Below the pieces are notes generated by a model. The model was given only the letters and a program-made list of their open reading frames with translations. It was not told where the DNA came from and searched no databases. This document shows positions 1 through 9,065 of a DNA stretch of 34,699 nucleotides, piece after piece (the stretch's first letter is position 1; each line of letters begins with the position of its first letter). Source of the stretch: Candidatus Peribacteria bacterium. GTDB taxonomy: Bacteria; Patescibacteriota; Gracilibacteria; Peribacterales; Peribacteraceae. Location: NCBI GenBank assembly GCA_023245775.1, contig JAHFJR010000015.1, forward strand, positions 1 through 34,699, in the 5' to 3' direction. The translations under genes were made by a program, and so were the position numbers.

Positions 1-1
1 A

Positions 2-187
2 ATGGCTCCGCCGACTCCACAAAAGCGACAAAAAATCATCTTTGCAGACATAAACATGATGGGAAGAGCTAGTAGAAGCCAAATTCTACTCTCTCACCCA
101 CACACTTCTGGTCCATTACCAACTGCTGCGACTACTCCTCCTGCTCCAACTCCCCCAGTTGCTACTGCACCCTTGACGCCTCGTTAA
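2..187 (+). CDS. proline/threonine-rich reading frame, possibly the tail of an upstream gene
   Basis: This open frame runs from the left edge to a TAA. The last 30 or so residues are mostly Pro, Ala and Thr, with repeated short PTPP/APTPP-like words, as in the cytoplasmic tails of membrane proteins such as the PKD protein further right. No domain is recognisable. There is no clear promoter or ribosome site at its first ATG, which touches the window edge, so it may be the C-terminal end of a longer gene rather than a complete 61-residue protein. It could also be non-coding. Confidence 0.3.
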   Translation: MAPPTPQKRQKIIFADINMMGRASRSQILLSHPHTSGPLPTAATTPPAPTPPVATAPLTPR

Positions 188-253
188 TCAGAACCTCAAG
201 ACAGAGCATCACGAAGTGCCTCCATCCATCTGGAGCTCCTCGTTGCTTGTCTG

Positions 254-265
254 TATGCTCTCGCC
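254..265 (+). promoter_or_regulatory. -10 box abutting the folD start
   Basis: TATGCT at 254-259 ends 6 nt before the folD ATG, so a transcript would start at or within a base or two of the initiation codon. No Shine-Dalgarno sequence is present and the -35 region is weak. The box alone is poor evidence, but the same geometry recurs at many genes here. Confidence 0.35.
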
Positions 266-1114
266 ATGTCCCCTACCCTCCTCCTCGGCGCACCCGTCGC
301 CGATGCACTGCTTCGTAGCCTGAAACCGGACATCGAGGAGCTGAATCCGAAACTCGTCGTCGTGCAGGTCGGGGAGGATCCCGCAAGTACCAGTTACATT
401 CAACAGAAACTGAAGAGTTGCGACCGTGTTGGTCTGCGCCACGAGCACAGACATCTGGATGAGAAAACTCCGCTTCCGGAACTGATGCAGAAGATCGAAG
501 AACTGAATCATGACCGTGATGTCACGGGGTTCATCGTGCAATTGCCGCTGCCAAAACATCTGCAACTCTACGTACCAGACATCATCAAGGCCATCGACCC
601 CATGAAAGACATCGATGGATTTGGTGCCTATAACCTCGGCAAGATGTTCCTCTCGAGCGAATTCGAGCATCTGCCACCGGCCACTCCAGCGGGAGTCATC
701 GAACTATTGAAGTCGTACAAGATCGAGATCGAAGGCAAGCACGTCGTCGTCGTAGGACGCAGCAACATTGTCGGAAAGCCACTCGCGATCATGCTCGTCA
801 ACCGAGGCGCTACGGTAACGATCTGTCATAGCCGTACGAAGCATCTCGCTGAGCTCACGCGACAAGCGGACATTCTCGTCGCTGCAGTGGGCTCGCCCAA
901 GATGATCACGAAGGACATGGTGAAGAAGGGTGCAGTCGTGATCGATATCGGCGTCTCGAGAGTCAACGGCAAACTCTGTGGTGACGTGGATTTTGAGGCC
1001 GTAGCAGAGATCGTCTCGGCGATCACACCCGTTCCGGGGGGTGTAGGACCCATGACTGTGGCGAGTTTGATCAGGAATTGCGTGGTGGCGAAGAGGAGAC
1101 AAGCAGTGAGGTAG
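266..1114 (+). CDS. folD: Bifunctional methylenetetrahydrofolate dehydrogenase / methenyltetrahydrofolate cyclohydrolase
   Basis: FolD interconverts 5,10-methylene-, 5,10-methenyl- and 10-formyl-tetrahydrofolate in the cytoplasm, using NADP(H), and supplies formyl groups for purine synthesis. The 282 residues match the family length. Visible motifs are the catalytic Y44-x3-K48 pair, VQLPLP at 91-96, the KDIDGF motif with D117 at 114-119, the Rossmann-domain GRSNIVGKP at 164-172, and the C-terminal signature TPVPGGVGPMTV at 254-265. The start is fixed by length, the upstream -10 box and the lack of other in-frame starts. It is tail to tail with the MgtE-like gene, only 6 nt apart. With purF and purD it makes this end of the window a purine/one-carbon neighbourhood. 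Nothing is missing from the active site. Confidence 0.95.
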   Translation: MSPTLLLGAPVADALLRSLKPDIEELNPKLVVVQVGEDPASTSYIQQKLKSCDRVGLRHEHRHLDEKTPLPELMQKIEELNHDRDVTGFIVQLPLPKHLQLYVPDIIKAIDPMKDIDGFGAYNLGKMFLSSEFEHLPPATPAGVIELLKSYKIEIEGKHVVVVGRSNIVGKPLAIMLVNRGATVTICHSRTKHLAELTRQADILVAAVGSPKMITKDMVKKGAVVIDIGVSRVNGKLCGDVDFEAVAEIVSAITPVPGGVGPMTVASLIRNCVVAKRRQAVR

Positions 1115-1120
1115 GAGAAA

Positions 1121-2122
1121 TCAGAGCAGTGCGGAAGCGATCCCAAAGTAGATGAGAATGCTCATCATGTCTTGGAGAATCGTTGCGATGGGACCGCTGG
1201 CATCCGCAGGATCAAGTGAGTGCCTTGCAAAGACCAAGGGAATGAGAAGGCCGGTACAGAGCGAAGAACAGATTGAAGCAATGAGTGAAACCGAGAGAAC
1301 GAATGCCATGTAGACATCATCCGTGAAGAGGATATACGAAGAAAAAAGGAGAATCCCGAGCACGAGGGCAATGGAGACGACGACGATGGCATGCCTCAGG
1401 AAATATCGCCGGACGGGAAGCGATTGCTCCGTCGCAAGATCTCGGATGATGTAGGCCTCCATCTGCGTGCCTACGGCGTCGCTCATATACACGATGAGCG
1501 GAATGAAGGAAGCCAACACCAGATTCTTCGACAGTGTTTGCTCAAAAAATCCGATGATCTTCGCAGCAAATAAACCGCCGATGAGCCCTAGGAAAAGCCA
1601 TGGAATGCGATGACGGAAGGAGGTGAACAGCGGCAACGTGAGCACGGTGGCATGCAGCGCATCGGGATGGGTGATGCCGACCCTCTTGAGCGTATCCTCG
1701 TGCATCTCCTTATGGAGAATCGAGAGAATGGAGTCGGAGCTGATCTCCCCGAGAAAAACGCCGCTCATGTCCACCACCGGAACGGCCTTGATATTGTGCT
1801 TGAGCGCAAGATAGGCAGCACGCTCCTGATGCGTCGATGCCTTCACAGAAACAAGCGGAGATCTCTTGCAGACGTCTCCGGCCTTTGCGTTCGGATCTAA
1901 GGAAAACAAATCTTTGACGGACAATACTCCAAGAAGCTCCCGCTCCTGAGATAAGACGTAGATGAAGTTGATGGTGTCAAACTGAGCGTGATCTCTCTTC
2001 AAGTTCCGCTCAATCTCTCCGAGACTCATCTGCTCCGAAGCAACCGGAACACGTGAAGTCATACGCTGTTCCACTGTCTCTGCCCTCCCCCCTAGATTGC
2101 TGTGCGTGGAACCCGACGTCAT
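1121..2122 (-). CDS. MgtE-like divalent cation transporter with CBS domain pair
   Basis: The 333-residue protein has two CBS domains (about residues 20-145) followed by a membrane domain of about five helices (about 170-333). The membrane part carries MgtE signatures: a VGTQ segment followed by an arginine-rich turn, and DPADASGP before a final helix ending in LIYFGIA. MgtE channels import Mg2+ down the membrane potential, gated by Mg2+ binding to the cytoplasmic domains. The usual N-terminal MgtE_N superhelical domain is absent, so the protein is shorter than classical MgtE (about 450 residues) and gating may depend on the CBS pair alone. Substrate (Mg2+ or another divalent ion) is inferred from the family. 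The ATG at 2122 is 8 nt downstream of a good -10 box, and no ribosome site is seen. Confidence 0.85.
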   Translation of the reverse strand: MTSGSTHSNLGGRAETVEQRMTSRVPVASEQMSLGEIERNLKRDHAQFDTINFIYVLSQERELLGVLSVKDLFSLDPNAKAGDVCKRSPLVSVKASTHQERAAYLALKHNIKAVPVVDMSGVFLGEISSDSILSILHKEMHEDTLKRVGITHPDALHATVLTLPLFTSFRHRIPWLFLGLIGGLFAAKIIGFFEQTLSKNLVLASFIPLIVYMSDAVGTQMEAYIIRDLATEQSLPVRRYFLRHAIVVVSIALVLGILLFSSYILFTDDVYMAFVLSVSLIASICSSLCTGLLIPLVFARHSLDPADASGPIATILQDMMSILIYFGIASALL

Positions 2123-2130
2123 TGGACCCT

Positions 2131-2157
2131 ACTATACATGCCTCCTCTCTGCTGCAA
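2131..2157 (-). promoter_or_regulatory. Promoter of the MgtE-like gene, predicted leaderless
   Basis: On the minus strand, TATAGT (2136-2131) is preceded by a TTGCAG -35-like box (2157-2152) with a 15-nt spacer. The -10 box ends 8 nt before the ATG at 2122, so transcription should begin about at the start codon. Confidence 0.5.
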
Positions 2158-2189
2158 CCAGACCGACCATCTTTGAAGATCGGAACATT

Positions 2190-3989
<1,800 letters not shown>

Positions 3990-3993
3990 AGAT

Positions 3994-3999
3994 CTCCTT
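3994..3999 (-). promoter_or_regulatory. Shine-Dalgarno site deciding the typA start
   Basis: AAGGAG on the minus strand lies 4 nt before the ATG at 3989. It is one of only a few clear ribosome sites in the window. A TACACT -10-like box at 4018-4013 would give a leader of about 15-18 nt. Confidence 0.7.
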
Positions 4000-4073
4000 T
4001 TGAAGACGCCCCAGTGTAGCTGATACACGAGCTTTGTACAGGCCCAACACCGTACAATCTGCGTCTCGATCTC

Positions 4074-4101
4074 TTGCGAAAAAAAATCGACTCTGTACAA
4101 T
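4074..4101 (+). promoter_or_regulatory. purF promoter
   Basis: TTGCGA (4074-4079), a 16-nt spacer, then TACAAT (4096-4101). The predicted transcript begins about 4107-4109, at the ATG of a short upstream frame, and gives purF a leader of about 50-65 nt. Confidence 0.5.
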
Positions 4102-4107
4102 AACTTC

Positions 4108-4185
4108 ATGGTAGAGCCCATGCGCTCCACGGCCTTTCCCAATCGGGAAAAGGCATGCTTTCCCATTTTCTCATGTGCGGTTTGA
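4108..4185 (+). CDS. possible 25-residue upstream frame overlapping the purF start
   Basis: A short frame starts at the ATG 6 nt after the purF -10 box and ends at TGA 4183-4185, overlapping the beginning of purF in another frame. It has no similarity I recognise. Its value is positional: by the leaderless geometry seen elsewhere in the window it would be translated first from the purF mRNA, so it could be a regulatory leader peptide. It may equally be chance. Confidence 0.25.
   Translation: MVEPMRSTAFPNREKACFPIFSCAV
4132..4164 (+). promoter_or_regulatory. mutually exclusive hairpins in the purF leader
   Basis: GCCTTTCCC (4132-4140) can pair with GGGAAAAGGC (4145-4154, one bulged A) across an AATC loop. 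The same GGGAAA (4145-4150) can instead pair with TTTCCC (4159-4164). The two structures share one strand, so only one can form at a time. The first also hides the only purine-rich, Shine-Dalgarno-like stretch before the purF start. Confidence 0.4.
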
Positions 4186-5678
4186 TCGCCGTCTCCGGCT
4201 TCCGTGACGTCATTCAGGATCTGTATGACGGGTTGATCGTACTCCAGCACCGCGGGCAAGATGCCGCGGGCATCGTGACGTACGACAATCAGTTTCACCT
4301 GAAGAAGTCGACTGGGATGGTGAGCGAAGTCTTCCATACGAGTTCCCTGCAGAGACTGAAAGGACCCATGGGCATCGGCCACGTACGCTATCCAACAGCC
4401 GGTTGTTCCAGCGAATTCGAATCCCAGCCGTTCTTCGTGAATTCTCCGTTCGGTATGGCACTTGCCCACAATGGAAATCTCACAAATGCTGCACAACTTG
4501 CCAAAGAAATCCGTGAGCAGGATTACCGACACCTGAATACGAATTCGGATTCGGAGGTACTCCTGAATGTCTTCTCGCTTGCGCTACGAAAGCAACGACC
4601 GAAGAAACTGACGCCTGAGCACATCTTCCGAGCCGTGAAGATGGTCTTTCGTCGATGCAGAGGTGCCTACTCCGTGGTGTCTCTGGTGGGTGGCCACGGG
4701 ATCGTTGCCTTCCGCGATCCACATGGGATCCGACCGTTACAGCTTGGCCGCAAGCGCTACGGCATGAAGTACGAGTACATGGTTGCCTCGGAGAATACCG
4801 CCTTCAAGGCATTGGATTTTGAGTTCGTGCGTGATATTGCACCTGGGGAAGTCGTCTACATCGATGCACGCAATCGCCTTCATACACGTGTGGTCAGAAA
4901 AGGAGAACTGAACCCATGCATCTTCGAATGGGTCTACCTTGCAGCCCCCGACTCGACCATCGATGGAGTGAACGTCTACAAGGCGAGGGTCCGCATGGGC
5001 GAAGCACTCGCTCGGCAGATCAAGGCCGCGGGCATTCACATCGACTCCGTCATTCCGATTCCCGATACCGGTCGCCCCGCTGCAGCCGGGCTCGCGGACA
5101 AACTGAAAGTCAGATACCGCGAAGGCTTCGTGAAGAACCGTTACATCGGCCGCACGTTCATCATGCCGGGCCAAGAAATGCGCAAGCGCAGCCTCAACTT
5201 CAAGCTGCATCCGATCGACTTGGAGTTCAAGAATAACTCCGTCCTCCTCGTCGACGATTCGATCGTCCGCGGGAACACGAGCAAGAAGATCGTCGAGATG
5301 GCCAGAAGAGCCGGAGCCAAGAAAGTCTACTTCGCCTCCGCCTCACCACCGATCATCGGACCCGATCCCTACGGCATCGACCTACCAACAACCACCGAAC
5401 TCATCGCAGCGGATCATACGATTCCCGAAATCTGCAAGATCATCGGCGCCGACGGCCTCTTCTATACAACGGTCAAGGAACTTCGCAGTGCTGTGAGAAT
5501 CGGCAATCAGAAGATTCACCGCTTCAGTGAAGGATGTTTCACAGGGAAGTACCCAACACCAGAAATCACCCCGCGTCTCCTCAAGCAGCTGGGCTGCGGA
5601 CGGAATGAAACACGCGATCAGTTCAAGGGGGATGAGTCTTCGAATCCTGATCAGACGAAGATGATGAGTTTGGTGTGA
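4173..5678 (+). CDS. purF: Amidophosphoribosyltransferase (glutamine PRPP amidotransferase)
   Basis: PurF makes 5-phosphoribosylamine from PRPP and glutamine, the first committed step of purine synthesis. From this start the 501-residue protein begins Met-Cys, placing the catalytic N-terminal nucleophile at C2. The glutaminase domain shows HRGQDAAG (26-33), GHVRYPTAG (69-77) and AHNGNL (98-103). The C-terminal phosphoribosyltransferase domain shows VLLVDDSIVRGNTS (357-370), the PRPP loop. The frame also has an ATG at 4155; starting there would add a 7-residue propeptide before Cys, as in Bacillus-type enzymes, and that ATG has a weak GGA upstream. I prefer 4173 because Met directly before the catalytic Cys is the E. 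coli-type arrangement. The last 14 residues recur downstream (6719-6760). Confidence 0.93.
   Translation: MCGLIAVSGFRDVIQDLYDGLIVLQHRGQDAAGIVTYDNQFHLKKSTGMVSEVFHTSSLQRLKGPMGIGHVRYPTAGCSSEFESQPFFVNSPFGMALAHNGNLTNAAQLAKEIREQDYRHLNTNSDSEVLLNVFSLALRKQRPKKLTPEHIFRAVKMVFRRCRGAYSVVSLVGGHGIVAFRDPHGIRPLQLGRKRYGMKYEYMVASENTAFKALDFEFVRDIAPGEVVYIDARNRLHTRVVRKGELNPCIFEWVYLAAPDSTIDGVNVYKARVRMGEALARQIKAAGIHIDSVIPIPDTGRPAAAGLADKLKVRYREGFVKNRYIGRTFIMPGQEMRKRSLNFKLHPIDLEFKNNSVLLVDDSIVRGNTSKKIVEMARRAGAKKVYFASASPPIIGPDPYGIDLPTTTELIAADHTIPEICKIIGADGLFYTTVKELRSAVRIGNQKIHRFSEGCFTGKYPTPEITPRLLKQLGCGRNETRDQFKGDESSNPDQTKMMSLV
5637..5678 (+). repeat. Direct repeat, copy 1 (purF 3' end)
   Basis: Bases 5637-5668 are identical to 6719-6750. 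The following bases up to the stop differ only at synonymous positions and in the stop codon. In frame, both copies encode SSNPDQTKMMSLV and a stop. Confidence 0.9.
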
Positions 5679-5729
5679 GAATTCGAAAGGGATGATGGAA
5701 AAAGGACTTCATAAAAGTCAGAGAGCCTG

Positions 5730-5744
5730 TAGAGTGAACTGCAT
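5730..5744 (+). promoter_or_regulatory. -10 box before the unknown secreted-protein gene
   Basis: TAGAGT (5730-5735), preceded by TG at 5728-5729, ends 9 nt before the ATG at 5745. There is no ribosome site. The geometry again suggests a nearly leaderless transcript. Confidence 0.35.
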
Positions 5745-6686
5745 ATGCGTGTTTCAGCATCTCTATCCTTTGCCATCTTCCTGACACCTCTCTGCGTCTT
5801 GGCAGCAGGAAATACAAATTCTCTTTCTCTTCAACCTGCGATTCTTGAGGAAAATGTACCACTCTTTCAAAGAGTTGCCACAAGTAATAGTGCAGTGCTT
5901 AGCAGACTCTATTTTCAGGGATACTACTTCCCAGAGTGCATCAGTGGGAAAAAGATTGGGACACTCATTCTTCAATGTGTTGAAGTAGAAGGGAAATTTG
6001 GAACTCCTCGAGTCCAACTTCTAAAAGACAGAAAAAACTATGCCCTGTACGAAAACGTATCCGATGGCGCTTTCTCATTGGATAAAAGGTTTCTCGCTCT
6101 TCGTAATGCAACCGTCATAGGCAAGGATCGTGTCATCGAACAAGTACGTATCATTACGATTGCATCGAAAGTTTTCAAACGCCTGCCGCTTGTCAGTTGC
6201 ACAAACAATATTCTTCGCTGGAGTCAGAATAAGCTGATTACATCCTCCGATGTTCTCGAAACAAATAATGGCGGAGAAGTACAAACACATCTCGAAATTT
6301 GCATCTGGGATTCCGATGCGAAACTTCTTGGGAAAATTGAGTCACGAGATACGGCAACTGGAACAACAGAACGGCCCATCAGTCGTATGGGGTTCTTGCC
6401 ATCAGAGCAATCGGTTTTCTATAGCCTCAGTGGAAACGGAAGGCAGCCAGGTGGAGCATGTAAGCTCACTGCTCTGGATACACGGGATCCATCGCGCACG
6501 GCGACTATAACATTTGATCCGCAGGCATCCGAAAATTATAACTGTGCGGACGGTGCCCCAGATACGATCGAGCTTGACCTCAGCACCTTTACGATCGCTT
6601 CGCCTACACTTCATTTCCGAGTTCATCACACTGTCAATTCTTCAGTGAATCAAACCTCAGTCGGACCTTGGAAAACCGTACAATGA
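5745..6686 (+). CDS. Secreted protein of unknown function between purF and purD
   Basis: I do not recognise this 313-residue protein. It starts with a signal peptide (about residues 1-21, ending LCVLAAG), so it should be exported. It has several cysteines that could form disulfides, and many short beta-like segments resembling a repeat or propeller fold, but no motif I can name. Its base composition is visibly richer in A and T than neighbouring purF and purD. It splits two purine genes and is followed at once by a second copy of the purF 3' end. These points suggest the gene arrived by recombination. An ATGA overlap at 6683-6686 joins its stop to a 25-codon frame that ends in the purF-like tail. 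Confidence 0.7.
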   Translation: MRVSASLSFAIFLTPLCVLAAGNTNSLSLQPAILEENVPLFQRVATSNSAVLSRLYFQGYYFPECISGKKIGTLILQCVEVEGKFGTPRVQLLKDRKNYALYENVSDGAFSLDKRFLALRNATVIGKDRVIEQVRIITIASKVFKRLPLVSCTNNILRWSQNKLITSSDVLETNNGGEVQTHLEICIWDSDAKLLGKIESRDTATGTTERPISRMGFLPSEQSVFYSLSGNGRQPGGACKLTALDTRDPSRTATITFDPQASENYNCADGAPDTIELDLSTFTIASPTLHFRVHHTVNSSVNQTSVGPWKTVQ

Positions 6687-6718
6687 ATGAGATGAGCAAC
6701 TCATGCAAAGAAAGTGAA

Positions 6719-6760
6719 TCTTCGAATCCTGATCAGACGAAGATGATGAGCCTCGTGTAA
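6719..6760 (+). pseudogene. Remnant second copy of the purF 3' end
   Basis: This stretch repeats the last 13 codons of purF plus the stop. 32 bases are identical (6719-6750), then AGT/AGC, TTG/CTC and TGA/TAA differ without changing the peptide. It has no purF body in front of it, so it is a remnant. Synonymous-only differences imply that both copies diverged while each was the end of a working purF gene, not after a recent local duplication. Confidence 0.75.
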
Positions 6761-6762
6761 AA

Positions 6763-6895
6763 GAAACAAAGGAAGTAAGGGAAACAGAGGAAACAAAAGA
6801 GGGAAGCGCAAAATTCAATGATGTGATACTGTGCGCAAGCATCTTGGCTGTTGCGCTGACGATCGTTCCTTTGTTTCTTTTGACTCTTTTGTTTC
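6763..6895 (+). repeat. Inverted-repeat-rich leader of purD
   Basis: Three pairs of complementary words occur: GAAACAAAGGAA (6763-6774) with 6866-6877, GAAACAAAAGAG (6790-6801) with 6884-6895, and AGCGCAA (6805-6811) with 6851-6857. The two 12-nt words are near copies of each other, so their partners can exchange. The left side is almost all purine and the right side almost all pyrimidine. The whole lies directly before purD, which has no ribosome site. Confidence 0.6.
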
Positions 6896-6907
6896 GTTTG
6901 GTTCCTT

Positions 6908-8260
6908 ATGAAGATCCTCCTCATCTCCAACTCCGCACGCGGGGAAGCCATTGCTGAAGCGCTCCTCAGAAGCCAACCGACACCGGAGCTCTTCGTTGCC
7001 TCGACCGTCAGGAGTCTAGGGCTCATGAGGATGGCAAAAGAGGTACAAGTCATGGACATCGACAGCCTTGCGAAAGTTGTGCAGATGGCGAAGGGCATCA
7101 AACCCGACTTCGCCTTCATCGCACCCGATGACCCCATCGGAGCAGGTCTTGCAGACCGACTGGAATGTGTCGGGGTTCCATGCGTCGCACCCAAGAAAAC
7201 CCTTGCACGCATCGAGGCGAGCAAAGGCTTCGCACGGAATCTGATGAAGAAATATGGCATCGAGGGCAATCCCCGCTTCCGCGTGTTCAGCTTCTCATCC
7301 ATGGATGCAAAGCGGCAATTGGATCTGGATATGCGCCACTACATGGAATACGAATTGAAGGGGCAGTACGTCGTGAAGTACGATGCCCTCAAGGGCGGCA
7401 AGGGAGTGAAACTGAGTGGCGAACATCTCTCGACCATCGATAGCAGCGCTCAGTACGCGATGGAGTGCATCGATCAGTGCGGGACCGTCGTCATCGAGGA
7501 GAAGCTCATCGGCGTTGAGTTCAGTCTCTTGAGCTTCGTCTCGGGAACAGCGACCGTAGATATGCCAGCTGTCCAAGACCACAAGCGCGCGCATGATGAT
7601 GACATTGGAGCCAATACCGGCGGCATGGGAACGTACAGCGACAGCAATCACTCACTCCCATTCCTCACGGAGGAGGATCTGAAGGCAGCGAGTGCATTCA
7701 ATTGCAGGATTGCAGCTGCGCTTCTCGAAGAATGTGGTGAACCATACAAGGGCATCCTGTACGGCGGTTTCATCGCGACGAAAGACGGTGTGAAGGTGAT
7801 CGAGTACAATGCAAGATTTGGTGATCCTGAAGCCCTGAACGTCTTGCCTCTTCTGGAGACAGATTTCGTCTCGGTCTGCCAAGCCATCCTCAAAGGAACG
7901 CTCACACCAGACCTCGTCCGCTTCGCGGCGAAGGCGACGGTCTGCAAATACATCACACCGAAGAGCTATCCCGAGGACAAGAAGGAGAAGGGTCAGACCG
8001 TTCTCGTTCCGGAGAAGATCCCAGAGAATGTCCGCGTCTTCTACGGTGACGTCAGTATGTTGGACACCGGAACGCTCCAGCTTGGGGGCTCGAGATCCAT
8101 CGGTGTCGTCGGCATCGGAGACACGCTCCATGATGCCGAACAGGCGGCTCAGGCATTCTGCGAGAAGATCACGGGGCCCGTGAGGTTCCGTAGTGACATC
8201 GGCACGGTGGAGTCGATACAGAAGAGGGTGGATCTCATGCAGAAATTGCGGCGACCGTGA
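6908..8260 (+). CDS. purD: Phosphoribosylamine-glycine ligase (GAR synthetase)
   Basis: PurD joins glycine to the phosphoribosylamine made by PurF, with ATP hydrolysis, in step 2 of purine synthesis. The 450 residues fit the family. The ATP-grasp core is clear: VVKYDALKGGKGVKLS (155-170), GANTGGMGTYS with the HKRAHD segment just before it, and EYNARFGDPEALN with the metal-binding Glu/Asn. The N-terminal dinucleotide-like loop, usually GxGGREHA, reads SNSARGEAIAEA (7-18), so the first-domain glycine-rich loop is altered. This may reflect lineage divergence. The gene lies two genes after purF and was probably next to it before the 5745-6686 gene arrived. Confidence 0.93.
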   Translation: MKILLISNSARGEAIAEALLRSQPTPELFVASTVRSLGLMRMAKEVQVMDIDSLAKVVQMAKGIKPDFAFIAPDDPIGAGLADRLECVGVPCVAPKKTLARIEASKGFARNLMKKYGIEGNPRFRVFSFSSMDAKRQLDLDMRHYMEYELKGQYVVKYDALKGGKGVKLSGEHLSTIDSSAQYAMECIDQCGTVVIEEKLIGVEFSLLSFVSGTATVDMPAVQDHKRAHDDDIGANTGGMGTYSDSNHSLPFLTEEDLKAASAFNCRIAAALLEECGEPYKGILYGGFIATKDGVKVIEYNARFGDPEALNVLPLLETDFVSVCQAILKGTLTPDLVRFAAKATVCKYITPKSYPEDKKEKGQTVLVPEKIPENVRVFYGDVSMLDTGTLQLGGSRSIGVVGIGDTLHDAEQAAQAFCEKITGPVRFRSDIGTVESIQKRVDLMQKLRRP

Positions 8261-8342
8261 TTATTGTATACATTTTTTGTTCGAACTATTTGTTCTTAAT
8301 AAGCCATTAAATGATTTTTGATCCAAAATATGTACATAGTGC

Positions 8343-8370
8343 TTTACAAAATATGTATTGATGGTAGAAT
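8343..8370 (+). promoter_or_regulatory. Promoter of the secreted-protein gene at 8400
   Basis: TTTACA (8343-8348), a 16-nt spacer and TAGAAT (8365-8370) with an extended TGG in front. The AT-rich intergenic stretch 8261-8399 supports it. The leader would be about 22 nt. Confidence 0.6.
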
Positions 8371-8399
8371 GACCTCCAATTTTTCCCAACCACTCTCCC

Positions 8400-9029
8400 A
8401 TGTTCTCTGCCGTCACCTCTCACCTCAGAGCGATTCAATTCGCCTCGATAGCGACCTTTGTCACCGCTGGTCTGATGGCCCTGCCCTCCTTCGCGTCCGA
8501 CACACAAGAAACCTATGGCAGTCTCGATGCATCCATGCAGTACATCGCGACTCGGTTTCAAAAAGTAGGTGCTGAGCAGGTAGGAGCCTACGACAACAGC
8601 ACCATCGCAACGAGCGCATTCGACTTCACGCAGTACGTGAGTCATACCTGCTACCACCCCACTGAGAACGACATCGAAACGTGCAAACAGGAGTTCGGTC
8701 CCTTCTACAATCTGAAGGAAACGATGGAGAGTGGAGCACTGTACGTGATCCTCAAGAGCCGACCCTACTATGCTGGTGCCGAACAGTTTGTGGTCCCACG
8801 ACACATTGCTGATGCCCTCTTGATCGATGGGTCATCTGCACGGGCACTCTCGGATGAGGAAGTCGCCCAGCTGGACCGCGATGCGAGAGCCAAACTCATC
8901 TGGCATACGTGCCAGTTCCAGTATGACTCAGGAAAAGATGCGAGTGCCTGCTACCAGAGAAACATCCGGCTTCTCACGAAGAAATCCTTCGAGATACCAA
9001 AGGATGCCGTGCAGGAGAACGTGCTCTAA
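8400..9029 (+). CDS. Secreted protein of unknown function with four cysteines
   Basis: This 209-residue protein has an N-terminal signal sequence (hydrophobic core about 14-30, likely cut after SFA near residue 32). The mature part contains four cysteines in two pairs (SHTCYH and ETCKQ; WHTCQF and SACYQ), spaced as two similar Cys-x(13) units, so two disulfides are plausible outside the cell. It also has aromatic and Asp-rich stretches but no domain I can name. It is a single gene with its own promoter, convergent with prfA. Function unknown. Confidence 0.7.
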   Translation: MFSAVTSHLRAIQFASIATFVTAGLMALPSFASDTQETYGSLDASMQYIATRFQKVGAEQVGAYDNSTIATSAFDFTQYVSHTCYHPTENDIETCKQEFGPFYNLKETMESGALYVILKSRPYYAGAEQFVVPRHIADALLIDGSSARALSDEEVAQLDRDARAKLIWHTCQFQYDSGKDASACYQRNIRLLTKKSFEIPKDAVQENVL

Positions 9030-9065
9030 ACGTACGGTAGGCTTGGTAGGTGAGATCCGGAGTAC

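Noticed and set aside
4102..4172. Purine or PRPP riboswitch before purF
   Set aside because: The leader is too short and lacks a three-way junction or the known conserved core. Only two alternative hairpins are visible.
3990..4532. Upstream extension of the typA frame by 181 residues
   Set aside because: It is antisense to purF and its promoter. The family start and an AAGGAG site place the start at 3989.
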